Source of the DNA: Fomes fomentarius
Taxonomy: Eukaryota; Basidiomycota; Agaricomycetes; Polyporales; Polyporaceae
Length of the DNA: 64,000 nucleotides
Direction: 5' to 3'
NCBI GenBank assembly: GCA_022606135.1
Contig: JABYQN010000008.1
Span: 1,736,001 to 1,800,000 of the forward strand
The notes beneath the pieces are model-generated. The model had not been told where the DNA came from. It saw only the letters and a program-made list of their open reading frames with translations, and ran no database searches. Below are positions 63,991 to 64,000 of the stretch, in pieces; the stretch's first letter is position 1; every line of letters starts with the position of its first letter. Position numbers and translations under genes: made by a program.

Positions 63991-64000
63991 GAGCACCACG

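Noticed and set aside
1..64000. Clustered biosynthetic pathway built from BAHD, dehydrogenase and BBE-like oxidase
   Set aside because: The genes are 8-30 kb apart, separated by housekeeping genes, with no core synthase; a metabolite cluster is not supported.

Overview
The window reads as nuclear DNA of an agaricomycete basidiomycete, probably a polypore-type wood-decay fungus. Evidence: genes split by many 50-80 bp GT-AG introns, moderately high GC, a FunK1-type fungal kinase, a fungal UV-damage endonuclease with a mitochondrial leader, a DUF7025-type AAA ATPase, a BBE-like FAD oxidase, and two intron-containing tRNA genes. No prokaryotic operon, phage or CRISPR signal is visible. All exon joints were read by eye and need transcript support.

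0-7 kb is a nest of kinase-like paralogs on the + strand: a frameshifted copy (678-1447), an intact three-exon gene (2103-3930), a 5'/3' end relic (4552-4682) and a second intact gene (5162-6935). Two further members lie on the - strand (15032-16726 and 20254-22407). All keep a glycine-rich loop, a VAxK lysine and an EECG hinge. The catalytic loop reads HGS/T...RN in the three best copies and QGS...RN in the fourth, never HRD. All stop shortly after the DFG-like motif, so there is no C-lobe. This is the most unusual family in the window.

7-14.4 kb holds a Ser/Pro/Thr-rich unknown (-), MIC10 of the mitochondrial MICOS complex (+) and UVE1 (+). 17-30 kb holds a small secreted protein, a zinc butanediol-type dehydrogenase with two 8-nt microexons, a decayed copper P-type ATPase, a small protein with an RVSF (PP1-docking) motif, a complete 523-bp non-autonomous CACTA element with TCA target duplications, a MYND zinc-finger protein and tRNA-Arg(CCG).

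30.7-42.4 kb is a BAHD acyltransferase / secreted nuclease-like (EEP) region shaped by duplication. BAHD1 (+) and a REEP/Yop1 membrane-shaping protein (-) converge. Then come two tandem ~3.3-kb units, each with an EEP gene followed by a BAHD copy on the - strand; the BAHD copy is intact in the second unit and a 3' remnant in the first.

42.9-64 kb holds an 800-aa coiled-coil/Pro-rich protein, a possible small gene, a DUF7025-AAA ATPase, tRNA-Gln(CTG), an alkaline phosphatase one base short at its first splice joint, a BBE-like oxidase and a FunK1 kinase with a single-base frameshift, bracketed by two diverged direct repeats. The last 2 kb holds unresolved reading frames. The genes do not form one pathway: housekeeping genes (MIC10, UVE1, REEP, MYND, phosphatase, tRNAs) are interspersed with fast-evolving, duplicated accessory genes.
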